A stretch of DNA of 64,000 nt from Nocardia flavorosea NBRC 108225. GTDB taxonomy: Bacteria > Actinomycetota > Actinomycetes > Mycobacteriales > Mycobacteriaceae. Numbering within the stretch: the stretch's first letter is position 1; each line of letters opens with the position of its first letter. The notes under the pieces were generated by a model that saw only the letters and a program-made list of their open reading frames with translations, made no database searches and was not told where the DNA came from. Shown piece by piece: positions 34,595-43,758 of this stretch. The position numbers and the translations under genes are program-made. The stretch lies in assembly GCF_001613385.1 (NCBI RefSeq), contig NZ_BDCG01000008.1, positions 372,001 through 436,000 on the forward strand, given 5' to 3'.

Positions 34595-35065
34595 ATGATC
34601 TCAGCGCGCGGGTTCCTGGCGATTCTCACGATCTGCACCGCGCTGTCGGTCACGGCCTGTGGCGGCAACAGCGATAGCGGCGCGGAGCCGGGCCTGTCCC
34701 CTGTGCCGTCGGCGACCCCCACTTCGGAAAAACCTCCCAGCACACCGACCGAGGACCCCACCGCCGATCCCGGGCAGCTGTTCACCGCCGACCCGTCCAT
34801 CGTCGGCGCCCATCCCATTCCCTTCACTTCTTGGACCCGCGTCGCCGAGGACCGGATCGCCGTGCATTTCGAGTCCGGAGTGCCCGCATGCTACGGCGTG
34901 GACGCCTCGGTCACCGAAACCGAAACCACGGTCACCGTGGAGCTCCGCAGCGGCACCCGCGCCGACGCCACCGACAAGATGTGCGTGATGATGGCGGTCT
35001 TCGGCACGCTGGAGATCCAGCTGGACGCGCCTCTCGGCGAACGCCGGGTACTCAGCGCGGCCTGA
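34595..35065 (+). CDS. Putative lipoprotein
   Basis: A 156-residue exported protein. The signal peptide has a hydrophobic core (F-L-A-I-L-T-I-C-T-A-L) and the lipobox S-V-T-A-C at residues 18-22, after which lipid would be attached at Cys22. A Pro/Thr/Ser-rich spacer of about 45 residues follows, then a compact C-terminal domain with two Cys (in V-P-A-C-Y and M-C-V-M-M) that could form a disulfide. No family is recognised. The start is supported by a TAGAGT hexamer 7 nt upstream. Confidence 0.75.
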   Translation: MISARGFLAILTICTALSVTACGGNSDSGAEPGLSPVPSATPTSEKPPSTPTEDPTADPGQLFTADPSIVGAHPIPFTSWTRVAEDRIAVHFESGVPACYGVDASVTETETTVTVELRSGTRADATDKMCVMMAVFGTLEIQLDAPLGERRVLSAA

Positions 35066-35230
35066 ACCCGCGGCCGGCTGTCCATGCCCGTGCGGGCCCA
35101 CCGCACCGGTCGATGACCAGAATTCCGGGGGCACAGCAAGTCTCGGCTTTTCGCGCCGGAGCGGATTTCCTAGTGTGCTGTGAATAGGACATCCGAACCG
35201 CCCAGCGGCCGACGACAAGGAAACAACAGA

Positions 35231-35520
35231 ATGAAGCGTGTACTGGTCTCCGGCGTATTCGCGGCCGCGCTGCCCTCGGCTCGGTCACCGGCGTAGCGGC
35301 AGCGGCTCCCGGTCTCCCCCTCGAACCGGCCGCCCCGGCCGTAACCGCTCCCCAGCCGGTGAACGACACCCCCAGCGGCTCGGGCTTCATGCACGAACCC
35401 AGCGGATCCGGCTTCTCCGGCCCTATCTCCACCGGATCCGCCGAAGTTCTCAGCCACATTTTCATGCTTGTCGGCACCTTATCCGCCGACCCCTGCGCCC
35501 CGGGTTGCTTCCCGCTGTAA
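35231..35520 (+). pseudogene. Small secreted protein with one-base frameshift
   Basis: The first 14 codons (M-K-R-V-L-V-S-G-V-F-A-A-A-L) are a signal peptide start, but the frame then hits a TAG. Shifting at about 35271-35275 restores L-G-S-V-T-G-V-A-A-A-A-P-G, a signal-peptide end, then a Pro/Ser/Gly-rich stretch with a repeated G-S-G-F, and a final C-A-P-G-C-F-P-L at 35520. So one base seems missing (A-L-A-L-G would read through). A ribosome site (AAGGAAAC) lies upstream. It is either a recent pseudogene or a sequencing error. The protein would be about 96 residues and is of unknown function. Confidence 0.6.
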
Positions 35521-35769
35521 CGCGGGGAAAACCGAGTCGCCCCCCAACCGGCCCGCGAACTGTGAAACCGACCCGGCGCAGGTGCTCGGTCTGACCAGCA
35601 CCCCGACCGGACACAGCGACGAACGAGGCCACCACCAGAGCAGAATCCCCTCGGCCCAGCACGAAGCGGATCCACCGACTCCACCGCAGGCAGCGCCGGG
35701 GCAGAGTCCAGCGAGGCTCTGAAAGGACTTCAGCCCGAACAGACCGCAATCAACGACGCAACCGAGTCT
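35521..35769. other. Region without a recognisable gene
   Basis: No gene is recognised. The second half contains partial copies of GAGGCTCTGAAAGG that resemble the edge of the repeat at 35770-35905. Confidence 0.4.
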
Positions 35770-35905
35770 TACGAGGCCCTGAAAGGTTTCGGCCCGTCCC
35801 TGCTGACCGCGCTCGATGCGATGCGACGCAGCCGCGAGTGCCGAGTGCGGACAGCGGGGACCAAGGGGGCCGAAACCCGCGGCGCCGCAGGCGCCGCAAA
35901 AGACA
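35770..35905. repeat. Dispersed cruciform repeat, copy A
   Basis: GGTTTCGGCCC (35785-35795) pairs with GGGCCGAAACC (35867-35877); inside it GTCCCTGCTG pairs with CAGCGGGGAC. The right edge ends in GGCGCCGCAAAAG near 35890-35902. The same order of blocks occurs at 48471-48600 (inverted) and 50865-50941. This copy lies directly beyond the purH stop. Confidence 0.7.
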
Positions 35906-35909
35906 CAGC

Positions 35910-37472
35910 TCAGTGGGCGAAGTGGCGGGCGCCGGTGAAATACATCGTGATCCCGGCCGCTCGGGCCACGTCCACGGTCTCCTGGTCGCGGACCGACCCG
36001 CCGGGCTGCACGATCGCCCGCACGCCCGCCTGGATCAGTGTCTCCGGGCCGTCCGGGAACGGGAAGTACGCGTCCGAGGCGGCCACCGAACCCTTGGCCC
36101 GATCACCGGCCCGCTGCACCGCGAGACCGACCGCGTCGACCCGGTTGACCTGCCCCATCCCCACCCCGACCGAGGCACCGTCGTGGGCGAGCAGAATCGC
36201 ATTCGATTTCACCGCCCGGCAGGCGCGCCAGGCGAATGCCAGATCGGCGAGGGTTTCCGTGTCCGCCGGATCGCCGGCTGCCAGCGTCCACCCGGCGGGG
36301 TCGTCACCGGCGGCGTCGAGGACGTCGCGCTGCTGGAGCAGGGCGCCACCGCTGATCGGGCGCAGTTCGGCACCCGCACGCCGCGGGGGTTCGGAAATCA
36401 GGATGCGTACGTTCTTCTTGCGCTGCAATACCTCCACCGCACCGTCGGCATAGGAAGGCGCCACGATCACCTCCGTGAAGATCTCCGCGACCTGCTGCGC
36501 CATCTCGACGGTGACTTCGCGATTCGCCGCGATCACACCACCGTAGGCGCTCACCGGATCACAGGCATGCGCCTTACGATGCGCCGCAGCGATATCGACC
36601 CCCATCGCGATACCGCAGGGATTGGCGTGCTTGATGATCGCGACCGCGGGCTCGGCGTGGTCGTACGCAGCGCGCCAGGCGGCGTCGGCGTCGACATAGT
36701 TGTTGTACGACATCTCTTTGCCGTGCAACTGCTGCGCCTGCGCCAGACCGTGCGCTCCGGAGCCTGCGGTATACAGGGCGGCCGCCTGATGCGGGTTCTC
36801 GCCGTAACGCAGCACTGCCGAACGCTGCCAGCTACCGCCGATCCACGCCGGGAACTCGGTCTCGCCGGAGGGACTTCCGGTCAGCGTCTCCGCCATCCAG
36901 GTTGCCACCGCCACGTCGTAGCTCGCGGTGTGCTGGAAGGCCTTGGCTGCCAGCCCAGTACGTTCGGCGAGGGTGAATCCGCCCTCGGCCACCGCCTTGC
37001 GCACCTGGTCGTAGTCGCCGCTGTCGACGACCACGGCGACCGACGGATGATTTTTCGCCGCGGCACGCACCATCGACGGGCCACCGATATCGATCTGCTC
37101 GACGCATTCGTCCGGGGCAGCGCCGCTCGCGACCGTCTCGCTGAACGGGTAGAGGTTCACGACTACCAGCTGGAACGCCTCGACCCCGAGTTCGGCGAGC
37201 TGCGCGAGATGCTCGGGTTTACGGGTATCGGCGAGGATGCCCGCGTGTACGCGCGGGTGCAGGGTTTTGACCCGGCCGTCCAGGGTTTCCGGGAAACCGG
37301 TCAGCTCCTCGACCTTCGTCACCGGCACACCGGCATCGGCGATCCGGGCCGCCGTCGAGCCGGTGGACACCAGTTCGACTCCTGCCGCGTGCAACGCGGT
37401 CGCCAGCTCCACGAGCCCGGTCTTGTCGTAGACGCTCACCAGCGCCCGGCGGATGGTCTTGCGTTCACTCAC
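35910..37472 (-). CDS. purH: Bifunctional AICAR formyltransferase/IMP cyclohydrolase
   Basis: A 520-residue cytosolic enzyme carrying out the last two steps of IMP synthesis. The N-terminal IMP cyclohydrolase (MGS-like) domain covers residues 1-195 ([10 protein letters not shown], then V-S-T-G-S-T-A, then [13 protein letters not shown]). The AICAR transformylase domain follows (R-Y-G-E-N-P-H-Q, then [12 protein letters not shown], then K-H-A-N-P-C-G). Length matches the family. It overlaps the end of purN by 4 bp and both form one operon. Confidence 0.97.
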   Translation of the reverse strand: MSERKTIRRALVSVYDKTGLVELATALHAAGVELVSTGSTAARIADAGVPVTKVEELTGFPETLDGRVKTLHPRVHAGILADTRKPEHLAQLAELGVEAFQLVVVNLYPFSETVASGAAPDECVEQIDIGGPSMVRAAAKNHPSVAVVVDSGDYDQVRKAVAEGGFTLAERTGLAAKAFQHTASYDVAVATWMAETLTGSPSGETEFPAWIGGSWQRSAVLRYGENPHQAAALYTAGSGAHGLAQAQQLHGKEMSYNNYVDADAAWRAAYDHAEPAVAIIKHANPCGIAMGVDIAAAHRKAHACDPVSAYGGVIAANREVTVEMAQQVAEIFTEVIVAPSYADGAVEVLQRKKNVRILISEPPRRAGAELRPISGGALLQQRDVLDAAGDDPAGWTLAAGDPADTETLADLAFAWRACRAVKSNAILLAHDGASVGVGMGQVNRVDAVGLAVQRAGDRAKGSVAASDAYFPFPDGPETLIQAGVRAIVQPGGSVRDQETVDVARAAGITMYFTGARHFAH

Positions 37473-38116
37473 CGGAGAACTCGCTCATCTGGGATCACTG
37501 CCTTTCGTCCATCGGAGACAATTCCGCGGGTGGCGACGGCGGCGACAACGTCCACCAGTAACCGTCGCTCCACGATTTTGATGCGCTCGTGCAGAGTGGG
37601 CTCGTCGTCATCGGGATGCACCGGCACCGCTTCCTGCGCCAGGATCGGTCCGGTGTCCACCCCGGAATCCACCAGATGCACCGTGCTACCGGTCACCCGG
37701 ACCCCGTAGGCGAGTGCGTCGCGCACACCGTGCGCACCCGGGAACGAGGGCAACAGCGCGGGGTGGGTGTTGATGATGCGGCCACCGAACCGGTCCAGGA
37801 ATGTGGGGCCGAGCAGCTTCATGAAACCGGCGCAGACCACCAGGTCGGGCAGGTATCCGGCGACCGAATCGGCGAGTGCGCGGTCCCAGGCCGCACGGTC
37901 GGGGTAGTCGCCGGCCGGGATGCGCACCACGGGGATACCCGCGGCCGCGGCATGCTCGGCGGCGGCGCATTCCCGGTCCACGCCCACGGCCCGGATCCGC
38001 GCGGGATACGCGTCGTCTGCGGCCGCTTCGATCAGCGCGCGCAGTAGCGAGCCGGTTCCCGAGGCGAGTACGACCAGGCCGGCCGGGGTGGAATCGGAGG
38101 GTTCCGGGGCGGTCAG
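37469..38116 (-). CDS. purN: Phosphoribosylglycinamide formyltransferase, CTG start
   Basis: A 215-residue GAR transformylase that uses 10-formyl-THF in step 3 of purine synthesis. The N-terminal [12 protein letters not shown] loop binds the phosphate of the substrate; [10 protein letters not shown] near residues 115-124 and the catalytic Asp of [10 protein letters not shown] near 150 are seen. Conserved sequence begins at G-L-V-V, upstream of every ATG, GTG or TTG in the frame until a stop. A CTG at 38116-38114 lies 7 nt after AGGAG, a good ribosome site, and gives the usual M-T-A-P-like N-terminus. So CTG is the probable start. It overlaps purH. Confidence 0.9.
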   Translation of the reverse strand: MTAPEPSDSTPAGLVVLASGTGSLLRALIEAAADDAYPARIRAVGVDRECAAAEHAAAAGIPVVRIPAGDYPDRAAWDRALADSVAGYLPDLVVCAGFMKLLGPTFLDRFGGRIINTHPALLPSFPGAHGVRDALAYGVRVTGSTVHLVDSGVDTGPILAQEAVPVHPDDDEPTLHERIKIVERRLLVDVVAAVATRGIVSDGRKAVIPDERVLR

Positions 38117-38263
38117 GGCTCTACTCCTGGAGTTCGAAGGGGCGGTGGGCGGGCGCCACCCGGTGGCGTGACCGGACCCGCGGGCACGGATAGAGCCTAG
38201 TAGACGTGGTTCGCGACCGATCCGGCGGCAGTCGGCTGACCGATGTCCGCGGCGGCGCCCCGG

Positions 38264-39820
38264 CTAGCGCCGGTCGATGGTTTCGTCATCGGCCGGGCCG
38301 GGTTCGACCACTTCGGCGTCCACGATTTCGGTCTCCGACTCCACGGAATCCGACAGTGGCCGCGATCCGGGCTCGGCCGGCTGCCCGTCCACGACCTCGA
38401 CGTCCAGCGGTGGTTGCGGACCGACCGGCTCGCCGCGGGGCTGCTCCAGCAGATCCGCGTAGCGGTCGGTGGAGGCCGCGGTATCTGCTGGCAGTTCGGG
38501 GAGCTTTCCGGCCGGCAAGGCGGCGACGTGCTCCGGATAGCCGGGGAAATACTCGTCGCGATCGTCGTCGTCGGCATCCGCGGGATCGAACAACGCGTCG
38601 GGATGGCGCAGCAGGGGGGTCGGGAACGAGACCAGAAAGGTCCGCGCGTAGAGCAAACCGGCGTACCCGGGGATGGCGAGCCAGGCGAAGACCGCCAGCG
38701 CGAAGATCGGCAACTCGACACCCAGCCGGCCGAAATTCCCCAGTTCCCCCCCGGCCAGAGCACCCAGGGCGGTGAGTGCGGCGCTTCCCAGTCCCGCCGC
38801 GGCGAGCAACGCCCACGGCGCGGCCGGCCGGTCGTAGCTCACCCGGGCCGATTCCACCCCGGCGTACACGCCGATCGCCGCCGGCACGATCAGCAGAACG
38901 GCCCACCAGAGTGCCGCCGGACCGGTCGGCACGGCCGCGAGCACGGGGACTGCCGGCACCGGACCGCCGACCACCGTGAACACCCCGGCCGAGGCGGCAC
39001 CGAACTGCACCCCCGGGCCGACGAGTACGCCCGCTCCGGCGATCACCGCGTTGGGGAGGTACACCAGCGAGAGCAACGTCAAGCCGAGTACATCCACGAA
39101 GTTCTCGGCGCCGGCGTAGGTATCGCCGACCTGTGACCAGTTCAGCAGGAGTCCGGCCACGATCATGACGGCCGAGGCGGCCAGTAATCGCAGGACCGCC
39201 CGCCCGGCCACATAGGCGGCGGCGATCGCGTCGTATGGCAGGCGGTCGAAAATCCGGCCCCGGCACCGGAACACTATCCCGCCGCCCGCGGCGAGCAGAT
39301 GCAGAACCAGCACCCAGGCGAATGCGGCCAGGGGGTTGGGACGTTGCAGGGCGATGGATCCCGACGCGTCTTCGGTGACAGCCAGGCAGACAGCGGTGAT
39401 GAGCAGCGGCCCACCGGCCCCGGCCCCGAGCAGCCAGCCGATTTCGGCACGCGTGGGATCGGAGCCCGTGGCCGCCATGGCTTCCCGGGCAGCGGCCCAC
39501 ATCACCAGCGCGGTGGCCAGCACGGGCAGCAGACCCAATGTGGTGGCGCCGATGGTCAGTGGTACTTGATGCACCGCGAGCCAGCCCGCGGCGACGGCAC
39601 CGCTGAGACCGGTGAGATCGCTACCGGCGGTGAGCAGTGTCGCGAGTATCGCAACCACGATGACCGCCAGGGCGAAGGCAGCGGGCCGAAAGGCGACGTA
39701 GAGCAACACCCGGGCGCGGTCGGGTGGTAGAGCGAGCGAGCCCGGTTCACCGGCCGAAGACGCCGAGACCCGGCGCCCACCCCGGAACGGCCGGTTCGAC
39801 GAGGTACGCGGGGCACTCAT
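38264..39820 (-). CDS. perM: Cell division membrane protein PerM, DUF6350 family
   Basis: A 518-residue integral membrane protein with about nine to ten hydrophobic helices between residues 30 and 415, and a cytoplasmic acidic tail (Asp/Glu/Pro-rich, residues 420-518). Position next to purN and DUF5336 matches Rv0955 of M. tuberculosis, PerM, which stabilises the division protein FtsB and is needed for growth at low magnesium and for persistence. The assignment rests on gene order and topology. It is separated from purN by 147 bp and from the DUF5336 gene by 67 bp on the same strand. Confidence 0.85.
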   Translation of the reverse strand: MSAPRTSSNRPFRGGRRVSASSAGEPGSLALPPDRARVLLYVAFRPAAFALAVIVVAILATLLTAGSDLTGLSGAVAAGWLAVHQVPLTIGATTLGLLPVLATALVMWAAAREAMAATGSDPTRAEIGWLLGAGAGGPLLITAVCLAVTEDASGSIALQRPNPLAAFAWVLVLHLLAAGGGIVFRCRGRIFDRLPYDAIAAAYVAGRAVLRLLAASAVMIVAGLLLNWSQVGDTYAGAENFVDVLGLTLLSLVYLPNAVIAGAGVLVGPGVQFGAASAGVFTVVGGPVPAVPVLAAVPTGPAALWWAVLLIVPAAIGVYAGVESARVSYDRPAAPWALLAAAGLGSAALTALGALAGGELGNFGRLGVELPIFALAVFAWLAIPGYAGLLYARTFLVSFPTPLLRHPDALFDPADADDDDRDEYFPGYPEHVAALPAGKLPELPADTAASTDRYADLLEQPRGEPVGPQPPLDVEVVDGQPAEPGSRPLSDSVESETEIVDAEVVEPGPADDETIDRR

Positions 39821-39887
39821 GGATTTCAGAGTGGCAGTTGCCCCGGCGCGGGCGCTTCAGGCGCGCCGCGCCGGGGGCCGCCGAGGA

Positions 39888-40823
39888 TTACTTCTGGTCG
39901 TCGGACTGGCGGAACGCGCGAGTGGCGTCACTGGTTGGGTCGGAGCCCTGTTCACCACCGAACGGCTGGGCCGGCTGGCCCGGCTGCTGCTGGGGCTGAC
40001 CGTAACCGGCCTGCGGCTGCTGTGGCTGCCCATAGGGCGACTGCTGCTGGCCACCGGCGTACGGCGACTGCTGCTGACTGTACTGCTGCTGACTCTGCTG
40101 CGGCTGCTGACCGTAGGCCTGTTGCTGACCGTAACCCGGCTGCTGGCCCGGCTGGGCGTAGCCCGGCTGCTGCTGCTGGCCGCTGCTGTACTGCTGCTGG
40201 CCATATCCCGGCTGCTGACCGTAGCTCTGCTGCCCCTGGTACTGCTGCTGGCCATACCCCTGCTGCTGACCGGCTGGAAAACCGCTCGGCGCGGACGGCT
40301 GGGAACTCGGAGCGGAAAGAATTCCTGCGTCGAACAGGACAACAGTGACTGTGAGCCCGGTAAGAACCAACGCGAGGAACAGGACCAGATACAGGCCGAC
40401 CTCGGCCTGGCGGCCGTCCGGCAAACTCAGCATCTGAAACAAGATGGTGAAGAAGCTCGCCGCGGCGACCGCCGCCGATGCGCCGACCCAGTTCTGCTTC
40501 GGCAGCAACGACAACCCCGCAAGCAGCCCCGCAAGCAACAGCAGGCCGGCAATCGGGGCGTCGACTTCGAACAGGTTGGCGGAGGTGTCCACGCCAGAAG
40601 GCACATCCATACCACCGGTATCGGCGCCCGCATAGGGGAGGAAGCCGAGCAGGAAGGCGAGAACTCCCACCGCGGCGGCACCGACGGTCAGGAGGAACGG
40701 CAGGCCTTTCCCGCCGGCCTCAGCGGCATTCGCACCACCGGCCGCCTGCGGCTGGCCGGGATTGGGCGGTACGGAGGGCGGAACGGGTGCGTTGTACCCG
40801 GAGCCCCCGGTCGGGTATGACAT
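39888..40823 (-). CDS. DUF5336 membrane protein with Gln/Gly-rich tail
   Basis: A 311-residue protein, orthologue in position of Rv0954. Residues 1-40 are Pro/Gly/Asn-rich; four transmembrane helices lie near 42-64, 88-106, 114-132 and 141-165. The C-terminal 130 residues are a low-complexity tail built of short repeats such as G-Y-G-Q-Q, P-G-Y-G-Q-Q-Q and Q-Q-S-P-Y. Such tails often drive condensates or adhesion; Rv0954 has been linked with division and virulence. It lies upstream of perM on the same strand. Nothing is known of its action. Confidence 0.85.
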   Translation of the reverse strand: MSYPTGGSGYNAPVPPSVPPNPGQPQAAGGANAAEAGGKGLPFLLTVGAAAVGVLAFLLGFLPYAGADTGGMDVPSGVDTSANLFEVDAPIAGLLLLAGLLAGLSLLPKQNWVGASAAVAAASFFTILFQMLSLPDGRQAEVGLYLVLFLALVLTGLTVTVVLFDAGILSAPSSQPSAPSGFPAGQQQGYGQQQYQGQQSYGQQPGYGQQQYSSGQQQQPGYAQPGQQPGYGQQQAYGQQPQQSQQQYSQQQSPYAGGQQQSPYGQPQQPQAGYGQPQQQPGQPAQPFGGEQGSDPTSDATRAFRQSDDQK

Positions 40824-40975
40824 GTCGTCGTCTCCTAGGTCGAGTCATACGTACTTGACAGCTGAATTCCCTTTGACGCTACTGCACACACGCGTACAGG
40901 TCATCACCGAACAATCCAGCTGTGGATAGCCCGGACCGCATGGGCGGCGTTACCGCAGCGCAGCTCGGAAAGCAG

Positions 40976-41003
40976 AAGGCCGTCCGCGTGTGCGGACGGC
41001 CTT
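40976..41003 (-). terminator. Terminator of sucCD
   Basis: A 12-bp perfect stem, AAGGCCGTCCGC (40976-40987) with GCGGACGGCCTT (40992-41003), closes over GTGT. It lies 24 nt beyond the sucD stop. On the minus strand it is followed by CTGC, so the U-run is weak. Confidence 0.75.
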
Positions 41004-41026
41004 CCGAGTGCCACCGGCTCACCGGA

Positions 41027-41941
41027 TCAGGCGCTGACCGCAGCCTTCTCCAGGATCTCGCGGGCCAGTGCGGCGGTTTCGGACGGCGTCTTGCCGACCT
41101 TCACACCCGCGGCCTCCAGCGCGTCCTTCTTCGCCTGGGCGGTACCCGACGAACCGGACACGATGGCACCCGCGTGCCCCATGGTCTTGCCCTCGGGCGC
41201 GGTGAACCCGGCGACGTAACCGACGACCGGCTTGGTGACATTGGCCTGGATGTAGGCCGCGGCCCGCTCTTCGGCGTCGCCACCGATCTCGCCGATCATC
41301 ACGATCAGCTCGGTCTCGGGGTCCTTCTCGAACGCCTCGATGGCGTCGATATGGGTGGTGCCGATCACCGGGTCGCCACCGATACCGATGGAGGTGGAGA
41401 AGCCGAAATCGCGCAGCTCGTACATCATCTGGTAGGTCAGGGTGCCGGATTTGGAAACCAGTCCGATCGGGCCCTTGCCGGTGATGTTGGCCGGGGTGAT
41501 GCCGACCAGCGCTTCACCGGGGGTGATGATGCCGGGGCAGTTCGGGCCGATGATCCGGGTCTTGGCGCCCTTCTCGACGTTGTAGGCCCACGCGTAGGCG
41601 GTGTCCTGCACCGGGATGCCCTCGGTGATGACCACGAGCAGCGGGATCTCCGCATCGATGGCCTCGATGATGGCGTCCTTGGAGAACTTCGGCGGCACGA
41701 ACGCGATGGACACATCGGCGCCGGTCTTCTCCATGGCCTCGGCCACGGTGGCGAACACGGGCAGCTCGACCGCGTTGCCGTCCTTGTCGGTGTGCGAAAC
41801 GGTGGTGCCCGCCTTGCGCGCGTTCACACCGCCGACGACCTGGGTCCCGGCCTTCAGCATCAGCGCGGTGTGCTTGGTGCCCTCGCCGCCGGTGATGCCC
41901 TGGACGATGACTTTCGAATCCTTGTTGAGGAAAATAGACAT
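41027..41941 (-). CDS. sucD: Succinyl-CoA ligase alpha subunit
   Basis: A 304-residue subunit of the TCA cycle enzyme that converts succinyl-CoA to succinate with ATP or GTP formation. It has the CoA-binding N-terminal Rossmann fold ([11 protein letters not shown]) and the phosphohistidine His256 in G-H-A-G-A-I-V-S-G. Length is normal. It lies 32 bp after sucC and shares the operon and terminator. Confidence 0.97.
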   Translation of the reverse strand: MSIFLNKDSKVIVQGITGGEGTKHTALMLKAGTQVVGGVNARKAGTTVSHTDKDGNAVELPVFATVAEAMEKTGADVSIAFVPPKFSKDAIIEAIDAEIPLLVVITEGIPVQDTAYAWAYNVEKGAKTRIIGPNCPGIITPGEALVGITPANITGKGPIGLVSKSGTLTYQMMYELRDFGFSTSIGIGGDPVIGTTHIDAIEAFEKDPETELIVMIGEIGGDAEERAAAYIQANVTKPVVGYVAGFTAPEGKTMGHAGAIVSGSSGTAQAKKDALEAAGVKVGKTPSETAALAREILEKAAVSA

Positions 41942-41973
41942 AGTTCTGTGTGTCCTTTGACTGGGCGGTCGAC

Positions 41974-43137
41974 TCAGCGGGCCGCGAGTTCGGCGGCCTT
42001 GTCGGCGCCTTCGTCCATGGTCTGCGCCAGCGTCACCAGCGGGTGCGCGGCTTCGGCGAGGATCTTGCGACCCTCTTCCACCCGGTTACCGTCCAGGCGG
42101 ACCACCAGCGGTTTGTTCGCTTCGTCGCCCAGGATCTCCAGCGCCTTCACGATGCCGTTGGCGACCGCGTCACACGCCGTGATACCACCGAAGACGTTCA
42201 CGAAAACGCTCTTCACCTGGGAATCGTTCAGGATCACGTCCAGGCCGTTGGCCATCACCTCGGCGGAGGCGCCACCACCGATATCGAGGAAGTTGGCCGG
42301 TTTCACACCGCTGTGCTTCTCGCCGGCGTAGGCGACGACGTCCAGGGTGGACATGACCAGACCGGCACCGTTGCCGATGATGCCGACCGCACCGTCGAGC
42401 TTGACGTAGTTGAGGTCGTTCTCCTTGGCCTTGAGCTCCAGCGGATCGGTGGCGTCCTTGTCCGCGAACTCCGCGTGGTCGGCGTGCCGGAATTCGGCGT
42501 TCTCGTCGAGTGTCACCTTGCCGTCGAGCGCCAGGATCTCGTCCTGCGGGGTGCGCACCAGCGGGTTGACCTCCACCAGGGTCGCGTCTTCGGCGACGAA
42601 GACCTCCCACAGCTTCTGAATGGTCACCGCGGCGGCGTCCAGCACCTCGGCGGGCAAGTGGCCCTGCTCGGCGATGGAGCGGGCGAACGCGAGGTCGACA
42701 CCCTTGACCGCGTCGACCGGCACCTTGGCCAGCCGGTCGGGCTTGGTGGCGGCGACCTCTTCGATCTCCATACCGCCCTCGACCGAGCACATGGCCAGGT
42801 AGGTCCGGTTGGTGCGATCGAGCAGGAAGGAGATGTAGTACTCCTCGGCGATATCCTTCGCCTCGGCCACCAGGATCTTCTTGGTGATATGCCCCTTGAT
42901 GTCCAGGCCGAGGATGTTGTTCGCGTGGGTCAGCGCGTCCTCGGGGGTGGCCGCGTACTTCACGCCACCGGCCTTACCGCGGCCACCGACCTTCACCTGG
43001 GATTTGATCATCACCGGCTTGCCGATTTCCGCGGCGATCGCGCGGGCGTCCTCGGCAGTGTCGGTCACGCGGCCTTCCGACGAAGGCACCCCGTGCTTTA
43101 CGAAGAGCTCCTTCGCCTGATATTCGAAGAGATCCAT
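41974..43137 (-). CDS. sucC: Succinyl-CoA ligase beta subunit
   Basis: A 387-residue subunit with an N-terminal ATP-grasp domain (residues 1-240; K-A-G-G-V-K near 54-59 and E-V-N-P-L near 194-198) and a C-terminal CoA-ligase domain (residues 245-380; [13 protein letters not shown], then N-F-L-D-I-G-G-G-A). It binds nucleotide and succinate. The start ATG at 43137 lies 496 bp from the M23 peptidase leader on the opposite strand, and an almost perfect CRP-like site lies in that gap. Confidence 0.97.
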   Translation of the reverse strand: MDLFEYQAKELFVKHGVPSSEGRVTDTAEDARAIAAEIGKPVMIKSQVKVGGRGKAGGVKYAATPEDALTHANNILGLDIKGHITKKILVAEAKDIAEEYYISFLLDRTNRTYLAMCSVEGGMEIEEVAATKPDRLAKVPVDAVKGVDLAFARSIAEQGHLPAEVLDAAAVTIQKLWEVFVAEDATLVEVNPLVRTPQDEILALDGKVTLDENAEFRHADHAEFADKDATDPLELKAKENDLNYVKLDGAVGIIGNGAGLVMSTLDVVAYAGEKHSGVKPANFLDIGGGASAEVMANGLDVILNDSQVKSVFVNVFGGITACDAVANGIVKALEILGDEANKPLVVRLDGNRVEEGRKILAEAAHPLVTLAQTMDEGADKAAELAAR

Positions 43138-43632
43138 GTATTCACCGTCTCGTCTGCGTTGCTATGACAACGTCTTTGTTGGCGGCCCGACGTCGGTAGC
43201 GGGTCGTTCGGACTCTAACCACTCATAAGGACGGCCGATCGGGCACGTTCATCCTAAGTGGCACACGTCACGGGCGCCGCCGCGGGGAGGTCAAATCCGC
43301 AGGCCATGGCTACCGGCGAGTAGCTTTTCGATGGATACCCCGGCGGCACAGGGATGCGGCAGGCGGTTTCCCGGCAGCCGGATTCCGGGATCACCACACG
43401 ACATCTCCGGCAGTGAGCTATCACCACCTTGAAACGTGATAAATGTCACAGTAACGTTTGGATTCGTCCTACCGCTTGCCGCGTCGCAATCGTTTCGTTA
43501 CCGTCGAACCGATCGATGTCACAGCCCGATCACGAGCGTCGGCCAGGCGTGGTTGCTTGCGCATCCGGTTGTCGCGCGAGTAGAGATCTCCGTGATGTTG
43601 CTCCCGTGAGCAGGTTAAGAGAGGACGGCAGC
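43138..43632. promoter_or_regulatory. Divergent region of sucC and the M23 peptidase
   Basis: No gene is seen. CGTGA-TAAATG-TCACA at 43435-43450 differs by one base from TGTGA-N6-TCACA and is inside a larger palindrome (AAACG...CGTTT, 43432-43459). The promoters of both units must lie here. A c-di-AMP riboswitch, known before related peptidases, was looked for but its consensus was not found. Confidence 0.5.
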
Positions 43633-43758
43633 TTGACGCAGCACACCGCTCCGCAGTCGCAGAGCCGTTCGGTGACAGCCTTCCCATCACGTCCCGCTCC
43701 GGCCGGACGTACCCCCTGTACAACTCTTCGGATGGCCGATCGGATGCGGATCCGCTGA
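43633..43758 (+). other. Leader frame or displaced N-terminus of the M23 gene
   Basis: A TTG start at 43633 has AGAGAGGA 7 nt upstream and gives 41 codons (T-Q-H-T-A-P-Q-S-Q-S and onward) ending in TGA at 43756-43758, overlapping the ATG of the M23 gene (TGATG). The C-run at 43712-43716 is a likely slip: with one more C the frame reads G-R-T-P-L-Y-N-S-S-D-G-R-S-D-A-D-P-L and joins the peptidase. So this is most likely its true N-terminus. Confidence 0.6.

Noticed and set aside
43138..43632. Possible c-di-AMP (ydaO-type) riboswitch before the M23 peptidase
   Set aside because: The genomic context suits it, but the conserved core sequences were not found in the strand read.
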